Source of the DNA: Sphaerisporangium corydalis
GTDB lineage: Bacteria > Actinomycetota > Actinomycetes > Streptosporangiales > Streptosporangiaceae
Direction: 5' to 3'
Assembly: GCF_025506355.1 (NCBI RefSeq)
Contig: NZ_JANZYP010000055.1
Location: 1 to 64,000 of the forward strand
Length of the DNA: 64,000 nt
Part shown: positions 25,063 to 34,054 of the stretch, one piece after another
How the letters are laid out: the number at the start of each line of letters is the position of its first letter
Position numbering within the stretch: the first letter of the stretch is position 1
Translations under genes and position numbers: made by a program
Notes under the pieces: generated by a model
Seen by the model: the letters and a program-made list of their open reading frames with translations, nothing else
Database searches by the model: none
Told to the model about the DNA's origin: nothing

Positions 25063-25902
25063 CTAGTCCTTGACCGCGCCCGCGGACAGTCCCGCGGCGA
25101 CGTAACGCTGGGCGATCACCAGGAGCGCGGCGACGGGCAGCGACGCCAGGACGGCGGTCGCCATGACGGCGTTCCAGCTCGTGGTGTTGGTGCCGGCCCC
25201 GATGAAGTCGTACAGACCGACGGTGATCGGCGTCCATCGCGGGGCGCCGAGGTTGAGCGAGGTGGCGAACAGGAAGTCGCCCCAGGCGAACAGGAACGCG
25301 AAGAGCCCCGCCGTGATCAGCGCGTTGCGGCTGACGGGCAGCACGATCGTGAGGAACGCGCGCACCGGCCCCGCGCCGTCGATGCCGGCCGCCTCGATCA
25401 GCTCGCGCGGGATGGAGACCATGAACGCCCGCAGGATCAGCACCGCGAACGGGACCGACAGCGTGGAGTCGGACAGGATGAGCGCCATCGGGGTGCCGAG
25501 CAGGCCGAGCGGGGAGAAGATCCGGTACAGGGCGTTGGCCAGGACGATGCCCGGGATGAGCTGCACGATGAGCAGCACGAACAGCAGCGGCCGGCCGCCG
25601 GGGACGCGCAGGAGCGTCAGGCCGAACGCGGCCGGGGCCGCGACGAGCAGCGTGAGCGCGGTCGCCGCCGTGGCCACCAGCAGCGACGTCAGCAGGTGGC
25701 CGCCCTGCGCGGCGAGCGCGTCGCGGTACCCGGCCAGGGTGCCGCCGAGCGGCAGCCACGACGGCGACCGCGCGGCGATCTGGGCGTTGGTCTGGAAGGA
25801 GGCGTTGACCATCCAGTAGAGCGGGAACAGCATCACCGCGACGAGCACGGCGCCGATCACGGTCCTGCCCCTGGAACGGCGGCCCTCGGCCGGGCGGGTC
25901 AT
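25063..25902 (-). CDS. Sugar ABC transporter permease, MalG type
   Basis: A 279-residue inner-membrane permease with six predicted helices and the EAA loop EAAGIDGAGPVRAFLTIVLP that docks the ATPase. ATG 25902 overlaps the stop of the partner permease (ATGA), setting the start and coupling translation. It belongs to the carbohydrate uptake transporter-1 group. No ATPase gene is present in the operon. Such actinomycete systems commonly share a general ATPase (MsiK) encoded elsewhere. Confidence 0.92.
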   Translation of the reverse strand: MTRPAEGRRSRGRTVIGAVLVAVMLFPLYWMVNASFQTNAQIAARSPSWLPLGGTLAGYRDALAAQGGHLLTSLLVATAATALTLLVAAPAAFGLTLLRVPGGRPLLFVLLIVQLIPGIVLANALYRIFSPLGLLGTPMALILSDSTLSVPFAVLILRAFMVSIPRELIEAAGIDGAGPVRAFLTIVLPVSRNALITAGLFAFLFAWGDFLFATSLNLGAPRWTPITVGLYDFIGAGTNTTSWNAVMATAVLASLPVAALLVIAQRYVAAGLSAGAVKD

Positions 25903-26870
25903 GGGGTCTCCGAGCGCAGCGAGCGGAGGTACAGGAACGCGAAGACCATCGCGACGACGATGAGGACGTTCCCGGCGGCGGCCCCGGCGCCGAACTCCGA
26001 CAGCCCGCCGAACGAGAGCTGGTAGGCGTAGGTGGTGACGGTCTGGGTGGCGTTGGCGGGGCCGCCCTTGGTGAGCACCCAGATGACGTCGAACACCTTG
26101 ATCGTGTAGATGAGCCCGAGCGTCAGCACCACGGTGATCACCGGGCGCAGCAGCGGCAGCGTGATGTGCCGGAACCGCCGCAGGGCGCCGGCGCCGTCCA
26201 GCTCGGCCGCCTCGTACAGGCCGCGCGGGATGGACCGCAGCCCGCCGTAGAGGATCACCATGTTGAACGGGACGCCGATCCACACGTTGCACAGCAGCAC
26301 CCCGATCATCGCGGTGTCCACGCTGTTCAGCCACGGCACCGGCGCGCCGATCACGTGCGCGGCCAGCAGGACCTGGTTGACGACCCCGTTGCCGGTGTCG
26401 AGCATCCAGCGGAAGACCGTGCCGGACACCACGAGCGGGAGCAGCCAGGGGACCAGCAGCAGGGAGCGCAGCAGGCCGCCGAGCGGGAAGCTCCCTTGGA
26501 AGAACACGGCGAGCGCCAGGCCGATGACGAACTGGAACAGCAGGGACGCCACCACGAACACCACGGTGTTGGCCGCCGCCGTGCGGAACACCGCGTCATG
26601 CAGGACGCGCGCGTAGTTGGCGAGCCCGTTGAACGGGGCGTCGCCGGTGTAGACCGACTCGATCCCGTAGTCCTGGAACGACAGCACGACGTTGCGCGCC
26701 AGGGGGTAGGCGAAGAACGCGAGCACGTACACCACGACGGGGGCGACGAAGCCGGCCCTGACGAGCCTCGCCCGGAGCCGGGGGCCGCCCCGCGCCCGGC
26801 GCGCGGCGGGGCCGGCCGGCGCGGGCGGGGACGGGCGGGCGGCCGGGTGCTCACGCAGCGGCATGCCCAT
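25899..26870 (-). CDS. Sugar ABC transporter permease, MalF type
   Basis: A 323-residue permease. GGAGG six bases before ATG 26870 supports this start (ATG 26864 is an alternative). A Pro/Arg-rich cytosolic N-terminus leads to six membrane segments and the EAA loop EAAELDGAGALRRFRHITLP. NVWIGVPFNMVILYGGLRSIP and VLTKGGPANATQTV are typical of the UgpA/MalF group. It heterodimerises with the MalG-type permease and receives sugar from the lipoprotein encoded 33 bases upstream. Confidence 0.93.
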   Translation of the reverse strand: MGMPLREHPAARPSPPAPAGPAARRARGGPRLRARLVRAGFVAPVVVYVLAFFAYPLARNVVLSFQDYGIESVYTGDAPFNGLANYARVLHDAVFRTAAANTVVFVVASLLFQFVIGLALAVFFQGSFPLGGLLRSLLLVPWLLPLVVSGTVFRWMLDTGNGVVNQVLLAAHVIGAPVPWLNSVDTAMIGVLLCNVWIGVPFNMVILYGGLRSIPRGLYEAAELDGAGALRRFRHITLPLLRPVITVVLTLGLIYTIKVFDVIWVLTKGGPANATQTVTTYAYQLSFGGLSEFGAGAAAGNVLIVVAMVFAFLYLRSLRSETP

Positions 26871-26903
26871 GATCCACCTCCTTGTCCGTGAGCGCCGGGC
26901 CCG

Positions 26904-28151
26904 TCAGCCGGCGGCCTGCCGCTGGGCGGCGTCGAGCGCGGCCTTGGGCGGGTTCTGGCCGGACAGGGCCGACTGCACGGCCGTCCACAGCGCCTGGGAG
27001 TACGCGGGGTACTTGGCCCCGAGCTCGGCCGTGCGCCCCTTGGCTCCGGCGATCAGGTCGACGAACGTCTTCATCCGGGGGTCGGATGCGCCGAGCCGGG
27101 CCGCCGCCTCCTTTCCCGACGGGACGTAGTTGGTGAGCTTCGACCACGTCAGGCTGTTCTCGGTGGAGGTCAGGCACTTGATGACCGCGGCGGCCTTCAC
27201 GGCCTTCGGCCCGTTGTTCCCGGCCGCCCACACCTCGCCGCCCAGCGGGCTGGAGGGGGTGCCGCCCGCCTCGGGCACCGGCATCGGCACGATCCCGAAG
27301 CCGGTCACGCCGGCCTTGACGAGCTGGGGGATCTGCCAGGGGCCGTTGACCATCATGGCCAGGCCGCCGTTGGCGAACTGCTCCTCGACGTTGGCCTGCG
27401 TCCACGACAGCACGTCCTTGGGCGCCGCGCCCGAGGTGACCAGGTCCGACAGCAGGCCGAGCGCCGAGACCGCCTCGGGGGAGTTCAGGGTGGCGAGGTC
27501 GGCGCCGGCGCTGAGGAAGAACGCCTCGAACTGGAAGCTGCCCTCCTCGGTCGCCGGGACGGCGAAGCCGAGGCCGTGCCGCTTGGTGCCGTCGGTCAGC
27601 TTGGTGGCCGCGGCCTTCAGCTCGTCCCACGTCGTGGGCGGCTTCAGTCCGGCAGAGGCGAACAGCTTCTTGTCGTAGAACAGCGCCAGCGCGTTGACGC
27701 CGGGCGCCAGCCCGTACAGCCTGCCCTCGTAGCGGCCGGCCGCGACGATGTTGTCGTAGAAGCCGTCGGTCTTCAGGCCCGCGGCGCCGAGGTCGGCCAG
27801 CGCCCCGGTCGCGGCGAGCTGCTGGAGGTCGGGGTTGTCCAGCAGGACCAGGTCGGGGATCGCGTGGCCGCCGGCGAGCTGCAGCAGCTTGGTCCGCAGG
27901 TCGGGGACCACCTGCCGCTCGATCTTCACCCCGGCCTGCGCGCCGCAGGTGTCCAGGAGCTTGGGCAGCGCGCTCAGGGCCGGTTCGGTGTTGTAGTAGT
28001 CCATCGCGGTCAGCGTGACCGGGCCGGTGCCCGAGGCGGTGGCCGTCTCGGCGGGCGTGCCGCCGCAGGCGCCGAGCAGGAAGGGGGAGATGACGAGCGC
28101 CGCCGCGCCCGCCGCCATGCGGGCGCGTGGGCGGCCGGGACCGTTGGTCAT
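26904..28151 (-). CDS. Sugar-binding lipoprotein (SBP family 1)
   Basis: A 415-residue extracellular solute-binding protein. ATG 28151 is chosen for the signal peptide that follows and the lipobox LLGAC (Cys about residue 29). The open frame upstream is not protein-like. The mature part has the family 1 fold with ALALFYDKKLFASAGL, PPTTWDELKAAA, the MVNGPWQIPQL cleft strand and a C-terminal SALSGQNPPKAALDAAQ helix. It captures an oligosaccharide for the two permeases. The operon regulator lies upstream. Confidence 0.93.
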   Translation of the reverse strand: MTNGPGRPRARMAAGAAALVISPFLLGACGGTPAETATASGTGPVTLTAMDYYNTEPALSALPKLLDTCGAQAGVKIERQVVPDLRTKLLQLAGGHAIPDLVLLDNPDLQQLAATGALADLGAAGLKTDGFYDNIVAAGRYEGRLYGLAPGVNALALFYDKKLFASAGLKPPTTWDELKAAATKLTDGTKRHGLGFAVPATEEGSFQFEAFFLSAGADLATLNSPEAVSALGLLSDLVTSGAAPKDVLSWTQANVEEQFANGGLAMMVNGPWQIPQLVKAGVTGFGIVPMPVPEAGGTPSSPLGGEVWAAGNNGPKAVKAAAVIKCLTSTENSLTWSKLTNYVPSGKEAAARLGASDPRMKTFVDLIAGAKGRTAELGAKYPAYSQALWTAVQSALSGQNPPKAALDAAQRQAAG

Positions 28152-28252
28152 GTGGGGGGGTCCTCTCGGATATGGCCGGTGGCTCCGCCGGGCGCCGTCA
28201 GGAGAGGGCGCGTTTCCCGGTGGGCCAGGGAAGTGAGGTGGGGGTCGTCCGG

Positions 28253-29263
28253 TCAGCCGGGCCGGGGCGCGAGGCTCTCGCGGTCGACGAACGGCGGGGA
28301 CAGAAGGACATGGGCCAGTTCGCCCTCGGGCTCGGCCAGGCGGCGCAGCAGCGCCTCGACCGCGTGCCGGCCCATGCGTTCGGCCGGCACCTCGGCGGCG
28401 CTGACCTTCGGCCGCAGGCTCATCGCGTTGCGCGCCGACGCTATGGCCAGCACCGAGACGTCCTCCGGCACGCGCGACCCGCGTTCGGCCAGCGCGGTGA
28501 CCAGCCCGGCCAGGGACCGCTCGTTGATGGTCAGGATCGCGGTGACGGCGGGCGCGGCGGCGAAGATCGCCTCGACGCACGCGGCCGCCGCATCGTCGTC
28601 GTCGTCGCAGCAACGGGCGACGCCGTGCAGTTCCAGCTCCACCACCGCCTTGTCGAAGGCGTCGGCGGCGCGGAACGCCGGGCCGTACTCCCGGTCGAGT
28701 AACTCCTGGGGGCGGTTGACCAGCGCGATGTCCCGGTGGCCGAGCGCGTGCAGCTTCCCGACGCCCTCGGAGACCAGGCCCGCGTAGTCGAGGTCCACCC
28801 AGCCGTGCTCCTGCCCTGACCCGGTGCGGCCGATGGTGACGAACGGGAACCCCCGCTCGATCAGCGTGCTGACCCGGCTGTCGTGCAGCAGGGTCTCCAT
28901 CACGATCACCCCGTCGACGCGGCGCTCGCCGAGCATCCGCTCGAAGGCGCGGTCGCGGTCCTGGCCGCTCGGGGAAAGCAGGATGTCGTAGTCGTGGTCG
29001 GCGGCGGCCTCGGCCACCGCGCCCACGAAGTGGAGCTGGTCCACGCTCAGGTGGTGGCGCATCGGCGGGATGACCAGGCCCAGCGTGCGGGTCTCACCCT
29101 GGGCGAGGGCGCGCGCGGTCGCGCTGGGCCGGTATCCGGACTCCTCGATCACCGCGGTCACCCGGTCGCGGATCTCCGCGGAGACCTGCCGCTTGCCGCT
29201 CAGGACGTAGGAGACCGTGCTCCGGGACACGCCGGCGCGGCGGGCGATCTCACCGATGTTCAT
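28253..29263 (-). CDS. LacI-family transcriptional repressor
   Basis: A 336-residue regulator with an N-terminal helix-turn-helix (MNIGEIARRAGVSRSTVSYVLSGK, hinge ATARALA) and a periplasmic-binding-protein-like sugar domain (LGLVIPP, DGVIVMETLL, ERGFPFVTIGRTG). ATG 29263 has GGGAG upstream. A run of Asp codons (CDDDDD, about residue 230) expands a surface loop. Two overlapping 14-bp palindromes lie just upstream of the start, so it likely represses itself and the downstream transporter-hydrolase operon until sugar binds. Confidence 0.94.
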   Translation of the reverse strand: MNIGEIARRAGVSRSTVSYVLSGKRQVSAEIRDRVTAVIEESGYRPSATARALAQGETRTLGLVIPPMRHHLSVDQLHFVGAVAEAAADHDYDILLSPSGQDRDRAFERMLGERRVDGVIVMETLLHDSRVSTLIERGFPFVTIGRTGSGQEHGWVDLDYAGLVSEGVGKLHALGHRDIALVNRPQELLDREYGPAFRAADAFDKAVVELELHGVARCCDDDDDAAAACVEAIFAAAPAVTAILTINERSLAGLVTALAERGSRVPEDVSVLAIASARNAMSLRPKVSAAEVPAERMGRHAVEALLRRLAEPEGELAHVLLSPPFVDRESLAPRPG

Positions 29264-29290
29264 GCTGCTCCCTAGCCCTCGACGAGCCCT

Positions 29291-29316
29291 GCGAACCGGT
29301 TCGCGAACCGGTTCGC
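29291..29316. promoter_or_regulatory. Two overlapping LacI-type palindromic operators
   Basis: GCGAACCGGTTCGC occurs at 29291-29304 and again at 29303-29316, sharing two bases and giving a 12-bp period. Both are perfect palindromes with the central CCGG. They are 28 bases upstream of the LacI start codon. The sequence differs from the operators at 4437 and 4934. Confidence 0.88.
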
Positions 29317-29420
29317 TAAGAGTAGGAGCGTGTTTCCGGCAGGTCAATAGCGAGTTACGTGGAACCTGCGCGCCTCGTACGTCCCCCCGCGGTGCGTGCC
29401 TGGCGCCCGCCGGTCCGCCG

Positions 29421-30887
29421 TCAGGTCACGTCGCTCGCGGACGCCACGCCGGGCCGGGTCAGGCGCGCGGGGTCCACGACCCGGTCGTACAGGGACTCGG
29501 CGACGCCGGACCGCAGGGCGGCGTCCTTGAGCGTGAGGTCCTCGTCGAGCGCGCGGTGGGCGATGCGGGCGGCGCTGTCGTACCCGATGGCCGGGCTGAG
29601 CGCCGTCACCATCATGACCGACCGGTCCACGTCGGCGGCGAGCCGCGCGGTGTCCAGCTTGACGCCCTCCACGAGGAACGCGCGGAAGTGCTCCATCGCG
29701 TCCGACAGCAGCCGCACCGAGCGCAGGACGTTGTCGATGATGATCGGGCGGAACGCGTTCAGCTCGAAGTTGCCCTCGGCGCCGGCCATCGCGACCGCGC
29801 CGTCGTTGCCCATCACCTGGATCGCGACCATCAGCACCGCCTCGGCCTGCGTCGGGTTGACCTTCCCCGGCATGATCGAGGACCCTGGCTCGTTGGCGGG
29901 CAGCACCAGCTCGTGCAGGCCCGCCCGGGGACCCGACCCGAGCCAGCGCATGTCGTTGGCGAACTTGAACAGCGGCACCGCCAGGCCGCGCAGGGCCGCC
30001 GAGAACCGCACCAGCGCGTCGCAGGAGGCCTGGGCGGCGAACCTGTTCGGCGCGCTCTCGAAGGGGTGGCCGGTGAGGCGGGCGATCCGCGCGGCGGCCT
30101 CGTCCCCGAACCCCGGCGGCGCGTTCAGCCCGGTCCCGACGGCCGTGCCGCCGATCGCCAGCCGGTACAGCCCGGTGAGCGCGTGCCGCAGGTCGTCGTC
30201 GGCGTCCTGGAGCTGGGCGGCGTACCCCGACCACTCCTGGCCGACGGTCAGCGGCGTGGCGTCCTCCAGGTGGGTACGGCCGATCTTGACCACGCCGTCC
30301 CACTCGCGGCTCCTGGCCGAGGCCGCGTCCCGCAGCCGTGCCAGCGCCGGCAGCAGCCGGTCGCCGGTCGCCTGGACCGCGGCGACGTGCATGGCGGTGA
30401 CGAAGGTGTCGTTGGAGGACTGGCCCATGTTGACGTGGTCGTTCGGGTGCACCGGCTCCTTGGAGCCCAGCCGGCCGCCGAGGAGCTGGATCGCCCGGTT
30501 GGAGATCACCTCGTTGACGTTCATGTTCGACTGCGTGCCGGACCCGGTCTGCCAGACGTACAGGGGGAACTCCCCGTCCAGGCCGCCGCTCACGATCTCC
30601 TCGCAGACCCGGCAGATCAGGCCGGCCTTCCACCGGGGCAGCCGGCCGGCCCGGGCGTTGACCATCGCCGCGGCCTTCTTGACGTACCCGTAGGCGTGGT
30701 AGACGGCCTTCGGCATCCGGTCCTCGCCGATGTTGAAGTGGACCAGCGACCGCTGAGTCTGGGCCCCCCAGTAGTGGCCGGCCGGCACCTCGATCTCGCC
30801 CATGGAGTCGCTCTCGGTACGGGTGCCCCGGGCGGCCAGCCCGATCGGCAGGTCCAGGATCCGCGGCGAGGTCTCCTCGCGGGCCAT
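29421..30887 (-). CDS. fumC: Class II fumarate hydratase
   Basis: A 488-residue enzyme of the fumarase/aspartase superfamily that interconverts fumarate and malate in the TCA cycle. It has TGSGTQSNMNVNEV, HPNDHVNMGQSSND and the signature GSSIMPGKVNP, matching fumarase C. The first about 20 residues exceed the usual start; the canonical TRTESDSMGEIEVPA begins near residue 21. ATG 30887 follows the malic enzyme stop by one base, indicating one transcript and coupled translation. Together they convert fumarate to malate to pyruvate. Confidence 0.95.
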   Translation of the reverse strand: MAREETSPRILDLPIGLAARGTRTESDSMGEIEVPAGHYWGAQTQRSLVHFNIGEDRMPKAVYHAYGYVKKAAAMVNARAGRLPRWKAGLICRVCEEIVSGGLDGEFPLYVWQTGSGTQSNMNVNEVISNRAIQLLGGRLGSKEPVHPNDHVNMGQSSNDTFVTAMHVAAVQATGDRLLPALARLRDAASARSREWDGVVKIGRTHLEDATPLTVGQEWSGYAAQLQDADDDLRHALTGLYRLAIGGTAVGTGLNAPPGFGDEAAARIARLTGHPFESAPNRFAAQASCDALVRFSAALRGLAVPLFKFANDMRWLGSGPRAGLHELVLPANEPGSSIMPGKVNPTQAEAVLMVAIQVMGNDGAVAMAGAEGNFELNAFRPIIIDNVLRSVRLLSDAMEHFRAFLVEGVKLDTARLAADVDRSVMMVTALSPAIGYDSAARIAHRALDEDLTLKDAALRSGVAESLYDRVVDPARLTRPGVASASDVT

Positions 30888-30888
30888 C

Positions 30889-32631
30889 TCACGCCGCCCG
30901 GACGGGCCGGTAGTCCGGCCGCCACATCGTCTCCTGGACCCGTTCGACGGGGTCGCCCACCTCGGCGCGGGCCAGGCCCTCTTCGGCCGCCTTCCTGGCC
31001 ACCGCGACCGCCACGGTCGCCGAGACCTCCCGCAGGTCGTCGACCTGAGGGAGCAGCGAGGCGCCAGGGGCGGTCACGTCCACCATCCCGCCGACGGCCT
31101 CGGCGGCGGCCTGGAGCATGCCGTCGCTGACCCGCCGCGCCCGCGAGACGATCACGCCGAGCCCGAGGCCCGGGTACAGCAGGGCGTTGTTGGCCTGGGC
31201 GATGGCGTAGGTGACCCCGTGGTAGGTGACCGGACCGACCGGGATGCCGGTGGCGACCAGGGCCCGGCCGCCGGTCCACCGGATCAGGTCCGCCGGCATC
31301 GCCTCGATGCGGGTGGTCGGGTTGGAGATCGGGAAGATGACCGGCCTCTCGACGCCGGCGGCCATGGCCCGCACGATCTCCTCGGTGAAGGCGCCGTGCG
31401 CGGTGGAGGTGCCCAGCAGCATCGTCGGACGCACCCGGCCGACGACCTCGCCCAGCCCCGCGCCGCCGCCGTCCCGCGCCCAGCCGGCGACCTCGGCGGC
31501 CGGCCGGGCGTAGGGGACCTGGAAGTCGCGCAAGCCGGGCATGTCGCCGGTCAGCAGCCCCTGCCTGTCGACCGCCCAGATCCGGCGGGTCGCCTCCTCG
31601 GGGGACAGGCCGTCGCGGACCATCGCGTCGCGAAGCTGGTCGGCGATCCCGATGCCCGCCGTGCCGGCGCCGAACACGATGATCCGCTGGTCGCGCATCG
31701 GCGTCCCGGTGACGCGCACGGCGCCCAGCATGGCGGCGAGCACGATGGCGCCGGTGCCCTGCATGTCGTCGTTGAAGGTGGAGATCCGGCCGGTGTACCG
31801 CGACAGGATGCGCCGGCCGTTGGAGGGGCCGAAGTCCTCCCAGTGCAGCATCGCCTCGGGGAACATGCGGGTCGCCGCCGAGACGTAGGCGTCGACGAAG
31901 TCGTCGTAGCGCCGCCCGCGTACGCGCGAGTGCCGGTTGCCGACGTACAGCGGGTCGTTGAGCAGCTTCTCGTTGTCGGTCCCGACGTCCAGCGCGACGG
32001 CGATGACGCGGGCGGGGTCGATCCCGGCGGCGGCGGTGTAGACGGCCAGCTTGCCGGTCGCGATGCCCGCGCCGCCGCCCACCCCCCAGTCGCCGATGCC
32101 GAGGATCTCCTCGGCGTCGGAGGCCACGATCAGGTCGACGTCTCCGGGGCCCATGCCGAGGTTGGCGAAGGCGTGCCCGACCCCCTCGGCGTCGTCGATC
32201 GACAGGTAGACGCCCCCCGGGCGGCGGTACTCCTGGCTGTAGCCCTCGATCGCCTGGGCGATCGTCGGGTCGTAGACGATCGGCAGCATCTCCCGCAGGT
32301 GGTCGGTGAGCAGCCGGTAGAAGAGCACCTCGTTGCGGTCGCGCAACGCGGTCAGGTGGACGTTCTTCAGCAGGTCGGTCGGCTGCGCCAGGTACTGCGC
32401 GTACGCGCGGCGCGCCTGTTCCTCCAGCGTCTCGACCACCGGCGGGACCAGCCCTTCGAGGCCCAGTTCCTCGCGTTCGCGCGGGCTGAAGGCGGTGCCC
32501 TTGTTCAGCAGGGGGTTCTCCAGAACGGTGAGGCCCCGCCCCGGGGTGACGTAGCCCCCGTCGGGGTCCTCGGCGAACCCTCGGTGGTGCGCCCCGTCCG
32601 GCCGTGCGTCCTTGGCAGGCGACATCGTCAT
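30889..32631 (-). CDS. NAD-dependent malic enzyme
   Basis: A 580-residue malic enzyme of the large, SfcA/MaeA-like type. It has YDPTIAQAIEGYSQEYRRP, GTDNEKLLNDPLYVG and the metal-binding EDFGPSNGRRILSRY with STFNDDMQGTGA. The nucleotide-binding VFGAGTAGIGIA follows, then VIFPISNPT. It decarboxylates malate to pyruvate. The start is ATG 32631 or 32625 (M-T-M). A GGGACGGGG purine run lies upstream. It heads a two-gene operon with fumC, and its promoter region carries a 12-bp palindrome, hinting at a repressor. Confidence 0.93.
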   Translation of the reverse strand: MTMSPAKDARPDGAHHRGFAEDPDGGYVTPGRGLTVLENPLLNKGTAFSPREREELGLEGLVPPVVETLEEQARRAYAQYLAQPTDLLKNVHLTALRDRNEVLFYRLLTDHLREMLPIVYDPTIAQAIEGYSQEYRRPGGVYLSIDDAEGVGHAFANLGMGPGDVDLIVASDAEEILGIGDWGVGGGAGIATGKLAVYTAAAGIDPARVIAVALDVGTDNEKLLNDPLYVGNRHSRVRGRRYDDFVDAYVSAATRMFPEAMLHWEDFGPSNGRRILSRYTGRISTFNDDMQGTGAIVLAAMLGAVRVTGTPMRDQRIIVFGAGTAGIGIADQLRDAMVRDGLSPEEATRRIWAVDRQGLLTGDMPGLRDFQVPYARPAAEVAGWARDGGGAGLGEVVGRVRPTMLLGTSTAHGAFTEEIVRAMAAGVERPVIFPISNPTTRIEAMPADLIRWTGGRALVATGIPVGPVTYHGVTYAIAQANNALLYPGLGLGVIVSRARRVSDGMLQAAAEAVGGMVDVTAPGASLLPQVDDLREVSATVAVAVARKAAEEGLARAEVGDPVERVQETMWRPDYRPVRAA

Positions 32632-32716
32632 CCCCGTCCCTCGGCGTCGGCCCGCCCCGCTGGCGGCGGGCTCCCGTACTGGCCCTTGCCCGCCCCGCCC
32701 CCGTGAACGCGGATCA

Positions 32717-32734
32717 ATCATAAAAAGTACTTTT
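32717..32734 (-). promoter_or_regulatory. Candidate malic enzyme promoter with abutting palindrome
   Basis: On the minus strand a TATGAT -10-like hexamer (32722-32717) is preceded directly by the perfect 12-bp palindrome AAAAGTACTTTT (32723-32734). The palindrome would lie in the promoter spacer, an ideal repressor site. This A+T-rich patch stands out in the otherwise G+C-rich 450-base gap 32632-33081. The rest of that gap shows no gene. Confidence 0.55.
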
Positions 32735-33003
32735 GTCCTGCTTTCACCCTATAAAGGTGGATATATGAAAGCGGGCCCGTACGCCGGGCCGGGCGGCGGC
32801 CGGCACCCCGGCGGACCACCCATGCCGGCCGATGACCGGTTCATTCCATCCGTTTTGAAATGCGGGGAATCGCGCGATGAGCTGCCGGGGAGACGCCGGG
32901 GCGGGCCGGCGGCGGCGCGGGCGGCCGCATGGGCCGGGCCGATGTGGGCAGGCTGTCCCGCGCCCCGGGGGGTGTCCCTCGCGGTGGGATTTGACCGTCG
33001 GGC

Positions 33004-33033
33004 TTGACACGCGGGCAGGACGGGTCTTTATCT
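33004..33033 (+). promoter_or_regulatory. Candidate sigma-70-type promoter
   Basis: TTGACA at 33004-33009 is a perfect -35 element. A T/A-rich TTTATC or TTATCT lies 17-18 bases downstream (33027-33033). It is correctly oriented for the gene starting at 33082. The -10 match is modest. Confidence 0.5.
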
Positions 33034-33081
33034 CCCCGTTAGTCCGCCGGGGTTTCAATCAGGACAACCGGATGGAGGACT

Positions 33082-34020
33082 ATGGTGACGCCAACAAACC
33101 ATGACATTCCTGAGGAAGCACGTCCGACGCGATCAGGTGCGCCGTACTGGAGCAGGCTACGTCCGCCGATCTTCGCGGCCACCGCCGCCGTGCTGCTGGC
33201 GTCCGGCGGCATAGGCGCGGCCGCCGCGTCGGCGGCGTCGGCGCCCGCGCCCGTACCGACGCCGACGGCGAGCGAGACGCCGTCGGAGACCCCCAGCGCG
33301 ACCCCCAGCGAGACACCGACCGACACCCCGACCGAGACTCCCACCGAGACCCCGACGGACACGCCGACCGAGACCCCGACCGAGGTCCCCGAGACCCCCG
33401 CCCCGGTCGTCAAGATCCCCGCGATGGGCGCGCTGGCGTCCATCGGCGCGATGCACGGCGAGTTCGCCGTCGCGTCGGAGGACGGCTGCGCCTCGGTGAC
33501 CGTGGTCACCCAGACCGGGCAGGCGACCGCCGTCGCCGAGGACTCGATCACCGTGACCAGCCGCGACGGGTACGCCAAGACGTACGCGGTCGGCGACGAC
33601 ACCCGGGTCGTCACCGGGCGCCGGGGGGCCGAGAAGATCAAGCAGGACGACTGGGTGTCGGTGACCGCCGCCACCGAGAACGAGACGGCGAACGCCGCCT
33701 ACGTCTTCGACCTGACCAGGCCAAGCAGGAACCTCTACAGGACCAAGGGCTGGTGGTACTCCGGCGTGACCCGGTCGGGCAAGCTCAGGTGGCGCGCGCC
33801 CGCCGCCTGTCCCACGCCCTCGGTCACGCCCACCCCGACGCTGAGCGTGACGCCGCCGGAGACGCCCCCCGCGACCCCGTCCGAGACGCCCACCGTCACC
33901 CCGCCCGAGACGCCGACCGTGACCCCGTCCGAGACGCCCAGCGTGCCGCCCTCGGAGACCCCCGCGCCCGAGGCGACGCCCACGGTGACCGTGACGGTGA
34001 CCGTGCCGCCCAGCCCCTGA
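33082..34020 (+). CDS. Secreted Thr-Pro-rich protein with central small beta domain
   Basis: A 312-residue protein (ATG 33082 or GTG 33085; GGAGG upstream). One hydrophobic segment (about 28-53, ending ASAASA) acts as signal or anchor. It is followed by a low-complexity ETPTDTP-type stalk (55-110) made of 12-bp DNA repeats. A central domain follows (about 120-220, with TGQATAVAEDSITVTSRDG and YAVGDDTRVV strands) resembling DUF5666/OB-like folds. A second TP-rich tail (240-312) ends TVTVTVPPSP. No sorting motif is present. Probably an envelope protein of unknown role. It is convergent with the CDP-alcohol phosphatidyltransferase gene. Confidence 0.75.
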   Translation: MVTPTNHDIPEEARPTRSGAPYWSRLRPPIFAATAAVLLASGGIGAAAASAASAPAPVPTPTASETPSETPSATPSETPTDTPTETPTETPTDTPTETPTEVPETPAPVVKIPAMGALASIGAMHGEFAVASEDGCASVTVVTQTGQATAVAEDSITVTSRDGYAKTYAVGDDTRVVTGRRGAEKIKQDDWVSVTAATENETANAAYVFDLTRPSRNLYRTKGWWYSGVTRSGKLRWRAPAACPTPSVTPTPTLSVTPPETPPATPSETPTVTPPETPTVTPSETPSVPPSETPAPEATPTVTVTVTVPPSP

Positions 34021-34054
34021 GCGGACGCGCCGCCCAGGCGTGAGCCTTCGGTGC

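Noticed and set aside
22469-25759. Very long minus-strand frame spanning GH31 and its neighbours
   Set aside because: It runs across the boundaries of three recognisable genes in another frame and shows only Arg/Pro/Ala low complexity.
23794-26025. Plus-strand frame of over 700 codons opposite GH31 and the permeases
   Set aside because: No fold-like hydrophobic pattern, no start signals; shadow of high-GC coding DNA.
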